A DNA stretch of 11,985 nucleotides from Planctomycetaceae bacterium (GCA_018694455.1 JABHNP010000171.1:1-11985); one strand, 5' to 3'. Positions 1-6,942 are shown, counted from the stretch's first letter. The notes: generated by a model not told the origin, from the sequence alone. Program-made: numbers and translations.

Positions 1-83
1 GGCATGAGCAATGCCAGGAGCCAAAAGTGATATTTCTTCACTTGCTTTAAGTAGCCTCGGATATCATCGGGAATCTCAACCAT
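1..83 (-). CDS. Start of a membrane protein, possible PilO-like protein (partial)
   Basis: Only the first 27 codons lie in the window. The reading frame opens at an ATG on the minus strand (complement of 81-83) and runs off the left edge without a stop. The peptide begins MVEIPDDIRGYLKQVKKYHF and continues into a hydrophobic stretch (WLLALLM), so it has a short charged cytoplasmic head followed by a membrane helix. An upstream ATG in another frame closes quickly, and a GGAAAA stretch a few bases before the chosen ATG may serve as a weak ribosome site. The gene starts 62 bp downstream of the PilM/PilN-like gene on the same strand. In type IV pilus operons pilO follows pilN and has this short head plus one membrane helix, so PilO-like is the best guess. 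This rests on position and topology; the visible part shows no PilO-specific motif. Confidence 0.5.
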   Translation of the reverse strand, partial: MVEIPDDIRGYLKQVKKYHFWLLALLM

Positions 84-145
84 AGTTTTTTCCGCATTGA
101 GGACGAGGGAATAGCAACGTGGGGCGTTACCAACCTAGTAGCGTG

Positions 146-2380
146 TTAATAGTTATCACCAGTTTCACCACTTGAAATTATTTGAACAGCACCGGGAGTT
201 TTCGGCTGCCAAACAAATTGAATAATAAAATCATACTTTTTTAATTCTAATCCTTCTTCTAATAATTCTCCGGATGCTCCTCGCGTCGGGCCTCGGCTTG
301 GCCCCATCCCCATGCCGTCATCACCAACGCTATCAACGGCTGTCGATAGCCAGTAATTCTCGATAGGGCTGGATTCAATAATTGCCGGGAAACCGATACC
401 GATTTCCTTCGGCAAAACTTTTTTTCCTGCCTCCGGGCCAGCAGTCACGGTGACAGTCTCACCTCTCTCACCAAGCAACGATTCAATCAATGTTGTACGC
501 AAATAAGTCCGACCTTCAAATGGTGCGTGGTAGTCCTCATTGTGGAAATGATGACCCACCAGTTGCACTACCCAACCCTCGCCCGCAGGGACTTCCGGTT
601 CGCTTTCTTCAGGTTCAAATGAAGGCTCACCTAATTCGGTATCAGCCTCACTCTCGCTCTCAGTATTCGCTTCGGACTCAGCATTACTCTGGCCCTCAGT
701 ATCTGTGGCAGGTGTCTTTTCAGGCGCATCGTTTGTTTCAAATTGATCTCTGGCGACGGTGCGCTTCCAGTCTTCTTCAAGGGGTTCGAACCATGTCGAC
801 AGGTCTTCGAAATATTGACAATCCAGAGAATTAATATGTAACTCGTCATAGTTAATTGAAACAGGAATAACTGGTAGCCCGTTAGCTTCTTCGGCGGCCT
901 CGGCTTTCTCTGCTTGGATTGCATCGCGTAATGAAGCGTCTGTTTTGTCTGGTTCATCACGAGGTATCATCGATTCAATGGCACGAATTAAATCCAGTGA
1001 CTGAAACCGACGGTCACTAATTCGAGCAAGCCGCTGCTGAGTGTCGAGGATCTCTAATTGTTCAGCCTGAACCTGTTCAAGACTGCTCTGGATCTGTGAA
1101 GACTTTCCAACAACAGAGTCAACTTGCGTGAAAGCGTCCGCAAAAAGATTTTCAGAGTAACTGCTCCAAGCAATATAAATGCCAAAAAAGTTAATAAGTG
1201 CCGCAACTAAGAGGCCAAGCATTGCAGCAACTGCCCAAGGCTTTTTCGCTTGTATTAAGCGGTCACGAGTAACATCACTTGGTAGAAGATTAGTTCGGAT
1301 GCTTGAAACACCGAGGCCCTGAAGGCATAGTCCGTAAACGGTTGAAAAGCCTAGTTGGTTTTCACGAAACACGGGGGCCTTTAGAACGAGATCTCCTTCA
1401 AGCGACTTGAATTCACGTAAACGGTGTACTTCCAGTTGAAGTTGTTTTGCCAGAAAGTCACTAAGTCCCCGCAATTTCGCGGCATTGCCAACAAGTAAAA
1501 CCTGGCCAATTTTTGCGGTTCTGTCTTGTCCGGTGAAGTAATTGAGGGAACGTTGTAGTTCGCTTGCAAACTCATTAAACACTGGCCTAAGCGTTTGAAA
1601 GACTTTTTTCGGGTCATCTGCCCGTGCGGCATTACGCTTAAGGTTTTCTGCTTTTGCGAAGGTCATTCGCATCCCTTGCACAAGGGCTCGGGTGAAATTA
1701 TTGCCGCCAATAGGCATTGTCCGCTGCCATATTTTTAATCCGTTTGTTATGACGAGGTCGGTTGTATCAACACCCATTGATGCCAAGACAATCGATGCGG
1801 GTGGAGCATCAGGGTCAATCTCACTCGCATTTGGAAGCTGATCAAACATAACAACATTAGCTAAAGACACCGGACTTAGCTGCAGGAGATCAATTTCAAT
1901 ATCAGATTCTTTGAACGGTTCGATAGCCTTTGTTACTTGATCTCGCTTCATTGCAAAAAGAGCGATTTCGGCATCAATTACAAAGCCACTTTCCTCGATA
2001 CCACCCTCAAGTCGTTGCCAGCTCCACACAACCTGTTCCAGAGGAAATGGAATTTGCTGTCGAGCTTCATACGTGACGATATCTGGAATCTTACTTGCCT
2101 CGACCGGCGGCAGTTTTATGAACTTGCTTAGACCTGATTGCCCAGGGACAGAAACTGCAATGGTGTCTCCGGCGACGTCGTTGCGTCGAAGAAATTCTTC
2201 GAGTGCATCTCGAATGAGTTCTGTCGGGTCAGCTTCAGGCTGCGTAAGCAGCATCGGGTACTCAATGTAATCGAATGTCTCTGCGACTAGTTTTCCAGGT
2301 TGCGGCGAAAGGCTACAGCGGAGGGCTTTCAGCCCACACTTGCCAATATCAATACCCCAGACGTTTCGCGAGCGTGCCAT
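146..2380 (-). CDS. pilM: PilM-like actin-fold ATPase fused to a PilN-like membrane half (type IV pilus/T2SS-like inner-membrane platform)
   Basis: This 744-residue protein is about twice the usual PilM length (roughly 350). Residues 1-355 look like PilM: GIDIGKCGLKAL (9-20) is the first phosphate-binding loop of the actin/FtsA fold, DTTDLVITNGLKIWQRTMPIG (205-225) matches the second, and VLLVGNAAKLRGLSDFL (294-310) the nucleotide-binding loop, though the usual GG doublet there reads VGN. Residues 361-367 (IRTNLLP) resemble the INLLP peptide that opens PilN. A membrane helix follows (381-405), then a polar, probably coiled-coil stretch (about 410-500). An acidic low-complexity insert (about 550-602) separates this from a C-terminal domain that may correspond to the PilN ferredoxin-like fold. 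In known systems PilM binds the cytoplasmic PilN N-terminus and PilN pairs with PilO to form the inner-membrane ring; here the two appear joined in one chain, as in T2SS GspL. ATG at 2378-2380; no clear Shine-Dalgarno. The PilM assignment is firm; the PilN half is inferred from motif and topology. Confidence 0.85.
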   Translation of the reverse strand: MARSRNVWGIDIGKCGLKALRCSLSPQPGKLVAETFDYIEYPMLLTQPEADPTELIRDALEEFLRRNDVAGDTIAVSVPGQSGLSKFIKLPPVEASKIPDIVTYEARQQIPFPLEQVVWSWQRLEGGIEESGFVIDAEIALFAMKRDQVTKAIEPFKESDIEIDLLQLSPVSLANVVMFDQLPNASEIDPDAPPASIVLASMGVDTTDLVITNGLKIWQRTMPIGGNNFTRALVQGMRMTFAKAENLKRNAARADDPKKVFQTLRPVFNEFASELQRSLNYFTGQDRTAKIGQVLLVGNAAKLRGLSDFLAKQLQLEVHRLREFKSLEGDLVLKAPVFRENQLGFSTVYGLCLQGLGVSSIRTNLLPSDVTRDRLIQAKKPWAVAAMLGLLVAALINFFGIYIAWSSYSENLFADAFTQVDSVVGKSSQIQSSLEQVQAEQLEILDTQQRLARISDRRFQSLDLIRAIESMIPRDEPDKTDASLRDAIQAEKAEAAEEANGLPVIPVSINYDELHINSLDCQYFEDLSTWFEPLEEDWKRTVARDQFETNDAPEKTPATDTEGQSNAESEANTESESEADTELGEPSFEPEESEPEVPAGEGWVVQLVGHHFHNEDYHAPFEGRTYLRTTLIESLLGERGETVTVTAGPEAGKKVLPKEIGIGFPAIIESSPIENYWLSTAVDSVGDDGMGMGPSRGPTRGASGELLEEGLELKKYDFIIQFVWQPKTPGAVQIISSGETGDNY

Positions 2381-2420
2381 GCCGCAACCGTTTTTTAAAA
2401 ATAAATTAAAAGGAAAACTG

Positions 2421-2438
2421 TCCCATTATCAAATGGGA
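2421..2438 (-). promoter_or_regulatory. Hairpin in the pilM leader (possible attenuator or operator)
   Basis: TCCCATT (2421-2427) and AATGGGA (2432-2438) form a perfect 7-bp stem with an ATCA loop. CTG before it and CAG after it can add three pairs across a 2-base bulge. Read toward pilM, the hairpin is followed by AGTTTTCCTTTTAATT, a T-rich tract, and it lies about 40 bases before the pilM ATG. It could act as a leaky terminator/attenuator, an operator, or the end of transcription entering from upstream. The minus strand also reads GATAAT within the hairpin, a fair -10 hexamer, but with no matching -35. Confidence 0.4.
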
Positions 2439-2492
2439 ATCAGAACGTGAACCCGCTAAAGGTTACACTTATGAAGGATACCATACAGAAAC

Positions 2493-2520
2493 TCTATGGA
2501 TTCATGTTTTCTAGTGTCAA
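2493..2520 (-). promoter_or_regulatory. Candidate sigma-70-type promoter for pilM
   Basis: Read on the minus strand, a perfect TTGACA (complement of 2515-2520) is followed after 16 bases by CATAGA (complement of 2493-2498), which matches three of six positions of TATAAT, including the ATA core. It would leave a leader of about 105 bases before the pilM ATG, containing the 2421-2438 hairpin. The -10 is weak, so this is only a candidate. Confidence 0.25.
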
Positions 2521-2695
2521 ACGGTAAAAAGACAAACCCGTTACATATTGTCAAAACTCCCGAGGAGCCAGCGTGTATTGTAGAAAATAAGTTACATTTT
2601 GGTTCCCACTTCGAGGTAGTAAGTATATGAGCCACTCCGTGTGGGCTTGATTTTCACAGAGTAAAAGTGACTCTTTTGACAACCAGTAGTGCGTT

Positions 2696-5374
2696 ATGAA
2701 TACATCTGAAAAAATCTCTCGACCGAAAATCACGGTTTTTCTTCCGTGCCATTCGCTCGAAGACTTATCTGACTGGCTGGAAAACGATGATGCATCAGCA
2801 ATTTTGAATGCCTGGACGATTGCATGGCACCCTTACGTACTTTGTGAGTCCGACGGGATGCCTAGCTGGGCAAGTGTGGATTTACCATGGACTGATGAGG
2901 AAGAAGTCATAGGCATTGTGCCCGAAGGACTTTTAGAGCGGTTTACAGCGGGAGCTTCACCTCCATTTGGTACGCACCAAAATTTTCTTCACCAAGATGA
3001 TAGTGAAACATTTCTCCCAGATTTATTAGCACTGTTCCGCAACGAAAACTCTACGAGTCCACAAGCTAATGCGAGACAAGAAACGCTCTCAACGTGGCAA
3101 CTTGCATTTGTTGATGACTTTCGGTCCCTTGGCCTTACGGCTCTACTCTTTGAGCGATTGGCGAGCCGAATGCGGTCGGACACCCTTTTAGAGCAGACAG
3201 GATTTCCAGAAGCTGTCGTCGCAGCAGCGAAAGCTTGGAGAGAAGATCAGTCAGCAGTTGCAAAAGAAAAATTGGCGGAAGCTTTTCAATGTCTTGAGTC
3301 TGCAAGAGATCACTTCTATCCGGTAGAGTGCTGGTGCCTTGATCTTGTACTTTTTTCTGGAAACACCACAGCAACACTTGAACAAGAACTACAGTCTCCG
3401 GTTCCGTTCACATTATTAGCTGATACGGAGACGATGAATTCTTTCCAGGGAATGTCAGGAAATATATCGAACGCTATTCGGAGCAGGGTTGCTGATGGTT
3501 CCATGTCACTTGTTGGAAGCGTGCCCAGCAAGTTCCCGTTTTCATTATTGTCACCAGAGCAAATTGAGCGAGATGTTGCTGCTGGAAAAGCTGTGTGTGA
3601 GAGTGCTAGTGGTGTGATACCAAAGATTTTTGGTTGTTATGCTGGGCCACGTGCTTCTGTCATGTTACCAATCCTGAAGCGATTAGGGTATCAAGGTGTT
3701 TTGTGGTCAAGTTTTGACGGGTTCCCTATGCGGTCTGCTGGTGCATCAAGATTCCAATGGGAAGACGAAAGCAGGGATAGAATTGAGGCATTCGAACCAA
3801 AAGTAGTTGACGCTCGTAGTTCCGCAGCAGTGCTATCTCTGAGTTCGATCTTAAGTGATGCCATGGATCATGAGCACATAGTACTCACCATGTTTTGTCA
3901 TCATGCAGGTACTGCGAGCCCTTGGTTTACATTGCTGCGTCGGGCTGCAACATGGACAAATGTATTTGGTCGATTCTGTACCGCAGAAAGCCTGTTAAGT
4001 GAAACTGTTGACCTGTCCACTCCGGTTGAATTTGAGAGAGATGGCTTTCGTGTCGGTCTTGCACCGGATACAAAAGTGCAAAATACCGTAGTGGAGCGTA
4101 AATATGAAAAGACCACTACAATATCGCAGTCTGAAATGATTGCAGTTGAGTCACGATGGCTTGTAGCAAATCAAATCCGTTATAGAGACTTGATTAGCGA
4201 GTTTTGCACTCAAGAAGAATCCTTTCCAGATCGCCCAAAGAAGCAGCTGTCTGCCAATAGCTCTCAAGGCTGGGGAGAGAAGTTTCTTGGAAGCTGGTTG
4301 ACAAAGCGACAAAATCCTATTGACGAGTTAACGCTATCTACCGACGGTTTTGCTGTCAGAGTTCATGGACAAACTGGTGGGATTGTGTCAGTTCGCAGTC
4401 GAAAAGATGAGCGAAATCGGCTTACTCAACAACTGGCTCTTCGTTGGATTGACCCTGGTTCCCATCCGGCAGATATTAAGTATTCAGCAATGGCGGCCGA
4501 CAGCGTCGATCGCTGTGGGGACGGCATCGAGAGCCACGGAAAGCTTGTCCATGAAAATGGCTCTGTGCTTGCCCGATTCTCGCAAAAAATACAGCTTGTT
4601 TTAGATGGCACTGCTGTGTCGTTATCGATTGATATTGAGCCAACTCAGGAAGCTCATTCGCTTGTGCCTCATTCAGGCGATGCGTTTGGTCGATTTTTTG
4701 CTTGTCGCTTTGCCTGGAATGAGAACGATTTCTGTGACATTTTTCGGACAATTCAGACACAGCTTGTTCAGACTGAGCGGCAGCATATTTTTTCACCGCG
4801 GCTCGTTGCGATTGTGAGTGACGGAGCTGTGATTGATCAACAGAGTAGGAACCAAAAAGAGTCTACGCGATCCAGTAGTCTGCAAATTTTTACGGGATGC
4901 TATCCTTGGCATGTGCAGAGTAGTTCGCACACACTCGACACCGTCTTGACAACGGACTGTACAAGTCAGCCTAAGTCGTTTCACCTTGCTCTAGGAATCG
5001 ATTTGCCGCACGTTATTGATTCTGGGATTGGTTGGGCTGCAGAACAGTCACTTCAAGTGCCTCCAATGCCATTAAAGTTGCCTCCAAATATACGATTGGT
5101 TTTTGCGGCCACCCTGAAAGACGATGTGCTAGGTGAGGGTATACGTCTGCGGTTGCTTGAGTCATGTGGGCACGAGAGCCACATAAAGCTTAATTTCAAT
5201 CGTGAGGTAAGCCATGTTCGTCAGGGTGGCGAAGTGCATGGACCACGGTCGACTCAAGCACGGTCGACTCAAGATCGTACGCCAGAGATTGATGGTAAAG
5301 CTGTTGATTGCTTGATTCATCGTTACGAAATGGCCGATTTGGAGATTATTTTTCGTGAAGATCATCACACTTGA
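2696..5374 (+). CDS. Large GH38-like (alpha-mannosidase superfamily) protein with a degenerate active site
   Basis: An 892-residue protein with no signal peptide or membrane helix, so probably cytoplasmic. Residues about 10-430 look like the catalytic barrel of the glycoside hydrolase/deacetylase superfamily: FSLLSPEQIERDVAAGK (282-298), then a cysteine/glycine loop FGCYAGPR (312-319) and LPILKRLGYQGVLWSSFDG (324-342), which tracks the GH38 pattern of a Q..GK helix, a nucleophile loop and LP.ILK..G. HHAGTASPW (402-410) resembles the HHDA.TGT zinc-ligand segment. Residues 545-892 resemble the GH38 C-terminal beta domain: GGIVSVRSRKDERNRLTQQLALRW region (561-584), then FRLGIGVD-like LALGIDLP (764-771) and a closing GEGIRLRLLE (813-822). 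The family nucleophile Asp and the N-terminal HxD zinc pair are not apparent (CHSLED at 18-23 is the nearest), so hydrolase activity is doubtful. The 3' end overlaps cmk by 20 bases. No Shine-Dalgarno precedes the ATG. I recall similar planctomycete proteins annotated as GH38 N-terminal domain proteins; their substrate is unknown to me. Confidence 0.7.
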   Translation: MNTSEKISRPKITVFLPCHSLEDLSDWLENDDASAILNAWTIAWHPYVLCESDGMPSWASVDLPWTDEEEVIGIVPEGLLERFTAGASPPFGTHQNFLHQDDSETFLPDLLALFRNENSTSPQANARQETLSTWQLAFVDDFRSLGLTALLFERLASRMRSDTLLEQTGFPEAVVAAAKAWREDQSAVAKEKLAEAFQCLESARDHFYPVECWCLDLVLFSGNTTATLEQELQSPVPFTLLADTETMNSFQGMSGNISNAIRSRVADGSMSLVGSVPSKFPFSLLSPEQIERDVAAGKAVCESASGVIPKIFGCYAGPRASVMLPILKRLGYQGVLWSSFDGFPMRSAGASRFQWEDESRDRIEAFEPKVVDARSSAAVLSLSSILSDAMDHEHIVLTMFCHHAGTASPWFTLLRRAATWTNVFGRFCTAESLLSETVDLSTPVEFERDGFRVGLAPDTKVQNTVVERKYEKTTTISQSEMIAVESRWLVANQIRYRDLISEFCTQEESFPDRPKKQLSANSSQGWGEKFLGSWLTKRQNPIDELTLSTDGFAVRVHGQTGGIVSVRSRKDERNRLTQQLALRWIDPGSHPADIKYSAMAADSVDRCGDGIESHGKLVHENGSVLARFSQKIQLVLDGTAVSLSIDIEPTQEAHSLVPHSGDAFGRFFACRFAWNENDFCDIFRTIQTQLVQTERQHIFSPRLVAIVSDGAVIDQQSRNQKESTRSSSLQIFTGCYPWHVQSSSHTLDTVLTTDCTSQPKSFHLALGIDLPHVIDSGIGWAAEQSLQVPPMPLKLPPNIRLVFAATLKDDVLGEGIRLRLLESCGHESHIKLNFNREVSHVRQGGEVHGPRSTQARSTQDRTPEIDGKAVDCLIHRYEMADLEIIFREDHHT
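5244..5273 (+). repeat. Perfect 15-bp tandem duplication inside the GH38-like gene
   Basis: The unit CACGGTCGACTCAAG occurs twice, back to back (5244-5258 and 5259-5273). It is in frame and encodes two copies of RSTQ spaced by A (GPRSTQARSTQDR, residues 849-861). It sits in a polar, probably disordered linker just before the last beta strand. Perfect nucleotide identity suggests a recent slippage event or tolerated copy-number variation. Confidence 0.9.
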
Positions 5375-6032
5375 TGGGCCTGCAGGTGCAGGTAAAAGCT
5401 CAACTGCGAAACTTCTTGCGAGCAAGCTTGGCTGGTGTCATATGGATACCGGCGCTATGTATCGAGCGGTTGCACTAGCGGCCCTTCAACAAAATGTTTC
5501 TCTTGAAAACGAAAAGGCGCTGGCAGAGTTGGCTGCAAGCCTCGATATTCAATTTCTCAGTGGTTCAGTGTTTTCAAACGGTGAGAATATTTCTGCGGAG
5601 ATACGCATTGAGCGCGTCACCGCTGCAACTCGGCCGGTTGCAGATGCACCTTCTGTACGTGAAGAAATGACAGCAATGCAGCGGAACTTATCAAAAAAGT
5701 TTAATCTTGTTACGGAAGGTCGTGATCAAGGTACGGTGGTATTTCCTTCTGCGGAACTAAAGGTTTATCTTGACGCGTCACCATCAGCTCGGGCGGCACG
5801 ACGGTATCATGAAAGAATTGAGCATGGTGATAAAAGCCGCTCGGTAGCAGAAATTTTGAATAGTCAGATCGAGCGAGATCAGGGAGATAAGGATCGGCCG
5901 GTTGGGGCAATGGAAGCTGCGAAAGATGCAATTATTATTCATACAGATGGTCTTTCGCTCGAAAATGTTGTCAAGCAGGTATTAGAACTGGCACGCGGCC
6001 GCGGTCTTACGTCAGATTACATTCCGGAATGA
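5355..6032 (+). CDS. cmk: Cytidylate kinase (CMP/dCMP kinase)
   Basis: Cytidylate kinase phosphorylates CMP and dCMP with ATP in the cytoplasm, feeding CTP/dCTP pools and recycling the CMP released in phospholipid synthesis. The 225-residue length is normal for the bacterial family. Visible signatures are the P-loop GPAGAGKS (8-15), DTGAMYRA (31-38) of the CMP-binding site, GRDQGTVVFP (122-131), where most homologues have GRDIGT, and the lid/NMP motif RDQGDKDR (174-181) followed by DAIIIHTDGLS. The start is GTG at 5355, giving the canonical family N-terminus (M)KIITLDGPAGAGKSS. A GGAG lies 10 bases upstream, inside the preceding gene, whose stop codon falls 20 bases into cmk. That overlap points to translational coupling. 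plsC begins within a few bases of the cmk stop, so all three genes probably share one transcript. Confidence 0.96.
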   Translation: MKIITLDGPAGAGKSSTAKLLASKLGWCHMDTGAMYRAVALAALQQNVSLENEKALAELAASLDIQFLSGSVFSNGENISAEIRIERVTAATRPVADAPSVREEMTAMQRNLSKKFNLVTEGRDQGTVVFPSAELKVYLDASPSARAARRYHERIEHGDKSRSVAEILNSQIERDQGDKDRPVGAMEAAKDAIIIHTDGLSLENVVKQVLELARGRGLTSDYIPE

Positions 6033-6033
6033 A

Positions 6034-6765
6034 GTGCCGATGAGTTTTTCTAAAAAAAATGGAACAACAGCTCCTTCGATGCCTTTGGTTTCTAAGATTG
6101 CGCAGAAAACGCAGAGTCACCAAGAGTGGTGGGGCAGATTGCTGTACGACACGTTGTGGTTTCTATCCCGTATATTTTCCGTATCGTTATTTGGTTTTCG
6201 TCGAAAAATGGTAGAGCGACTGCCAGAATCTGGAGGCTTACTGGTCCTTTCAAGTCATCAAAGCCATCTTGATCCACTTCTCTTAGGTCTTGCCACAAAT
6301 CGACGACTTTCGAGTCTTGCTCGAAGCAGTCTTTTTAAGTTTGGTCCTTTTGGTAACGCAATTGCAGCACTTGGTGCTGTCCCAATCGATCGAAACGCTT
6401 CGACCGTTACGGCGATGAGAACCGTAATTCAGAGACTAAGGAAAGGTGCTGCCGTAATTGTGTTCCCGGAGGGAACAAGAACATCATCAGGGCAACTTGG
6501 GGATATGAAAAAAGGGTTTGCATTGCTTGCAAAACGTGCTGCAGTACCGATTGCACCGGTAGCCATTGTTGGCGCATATGAATGTTGGCCTCGGTTTCAT
6601 CTGCTTCCACGTCCTGGCCGTATTCGGTTGAATTTTGGTGCAGTTATTACAGCTGATGAAGTCAATCGCCTTTCAGAAACTCAATTAGCTGAACGGTGCA
6701 TTGCAGTGCTGCAAGATCTCGATGAGCAAGCTCGCAGCACACGACGCGGTTGCGTGCGTCGTTAA
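6034..6765 (+). CDS. plsC: 1-acyl-sn-glycerol-3-phosphate acyltransferase (lysophosphatidate acyltransferase)
   Basis: PlsC transfers a fatty acyl group to the sn-2 position of lysophosphatidate, making phosphatidate, the precursor of all membrane phospholipids; it acts at the inner face of the cytoplasmic membrane. The 243-residue protein has the family blocks in order: HQSHLD (75-80), the catalytic HX4D motif; GAVPIDR (114-120), the substrate-binding block; FPEGTRT (144-150), the glycerol-phosphate-binding EGTR block; and the VPIAPVAIVG block (171-180). A moderately hydrophobic segment around residues 36-54 may anchor it. Two starts are possible: GTG at 6034, one base after the cmk stop, with GGA at good spacing, or ATG at 6040. 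Both give essentially the same enzyme. The cmk-plsC order is common in bacteria, and the tight spacing implies co-transcription. The last codons lie within a GC-rich hairpin followed by a T run. Confidence 0.95.
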   Translation: MPMSFSKKNGTTAPSMPLVSKIAQKTQSHQEWWGRLLYDTLWFLSRIFSVSLFGFRRKMVERLPESGGLLVLSSHQSHLDPLLLGLATNRRLSSLARSSLFKFGPFGNAIAALGAVPIDRNASTVTAMRTVIQRLRKGAAVIVFPEGTRTSSGQLGDMKKGFALLAKRAAVPIAPVAIVGAYECWPRFHLLPRPGRIRLNFGAVITADEVNRLSETQLAERCIAVLQDLDEQARSTRRGCVRR

Positions 6766-6779
6766 AAAGATTTTTTTTT
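6741..6779 (+). terminator. Possible intrinsic terminator overlapping the end of plsC
   Basis: ACGACGC (6741-6747) pairs with GCGTCGT (6756-6762) to give a 7-bp GC-rich stem around an 8-base loop, formed from the last plsC codons. A run of nine T follows at 6771-6779, then more T-rich sequence. The T run starts 8 bases after the stem (spacer TAAAAAGA), farther than in a classical terminator, so efficiency is uncertain. The location at the end of a three-gene unit supports the call. Confidence 0.5.
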
Positions 6780-6836
6780 CTTTATTTTTCAATTTCTGTT
6801 TGGCTTGCAAGAGTTGTGCGGACAGAAACGTTCCGA

Positions 6837-6866
6837 GCTTCGTCACTGTTTTGACGAGCATCTTTT
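6837..6866 (+). terminator. Second candidate terminator downstream of plsC
   Basis: GCT and CGTCA (6837-6845, with one bulged T) pair with TGACG and AGC (6852-6859) around a CTGTTT loop. ATCTTTTT follows directly (6860-6867), so geometry is better than in the upstream hairpin although the stem carries a bulge. The same DNA contains TTGACG (6851-6856), a fair -35 for the next gene, but no good -10 follows at 16-18 bases. Terminator is the better reading. Confidence 0.4.
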
Positions 6867-6893
6867 TGCCGACAAATTTTGAAGCGTTGTTTC

Positions 6894-6908
6894 GGCAGAA
6901 TCTCTGCC
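6894..6908 (+). other. Perfect 6-bp hairpin just before the 6943 gene
   Basis: GGCAGA (6894-6899) and TCTGCC (6903-6908) form a perfect stem with an ATC loop. It lies immediately before an in-frame ATG at 6913, which it would tend to mask. This is one reason to prefer the later ATG at 6943, which has GAGA a few bases upstream. Its role is unknown; a stretch of six T lies about seven bases after it. Confidence 0.35.
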
Positions 6909-6942
6909 TTGGATGTTTTTTAAATCACTGCTAATGAGAATC

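Larger units (their letters stand above)
2381..2695. other. Divergent intergenic region between pilM and the GH38-like gene
   Basis: This 315-bp stretch separates two divergently transcribed genes, so it should hold both promoters. I see no convincing gene in it; a 60-codon minus-strand frame across 2551-2733 has no family features. It is AT-rich next to pilM and contains a perfect 7-bp hairpin at 2421-2438. TGTCAA occurs twice (2515-2520 and 2549-2554), that is TTGACA read on the minus strand. A bulged hairpin (about 2630-2647) and a small AGAGT/ACTCT inverted repeat (2658-2674) lie shortly before the plus-strand start at 2696. TATATG at 2624-2629 could be a -10 element for the plus-strand gene, but no good -35 precedes it. 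Confidence 0.6.

Noticed and set aside
490..834. Plus-strand frame of 114 codons opposite the PilM/PilN gene
   Set aside because: It is antisense to a well-supported gene, and its peptide has no family features.
631..960. Minus-strand frame of 109 codons within the acidic-insert region of the PilM/PilN gene
   Set aside because: It overlaps the real frame in the same strand. The region is low complexity, which favours long spurious frames, and the peptide (many Arg, Lys, Pro) looks like a frame-shifted readout.
2551..2733. Minus-strand 60-codon frame spanning the divergent intergenic region
   Set aside because: It overlaps the start of the GH38-like gene, shows no ribosome site or recognisable motif, and is short enough to arise by chance in AT-rich DNA.
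6701..6934. Plus-strand 77-codon cysteine-rich hydrophobic frame over the plsC end and intergenic region
   Set aside because: It starts inside plsC in another frame and its Phe/Leu content comes from the T-rich terminator region. Likely chance.
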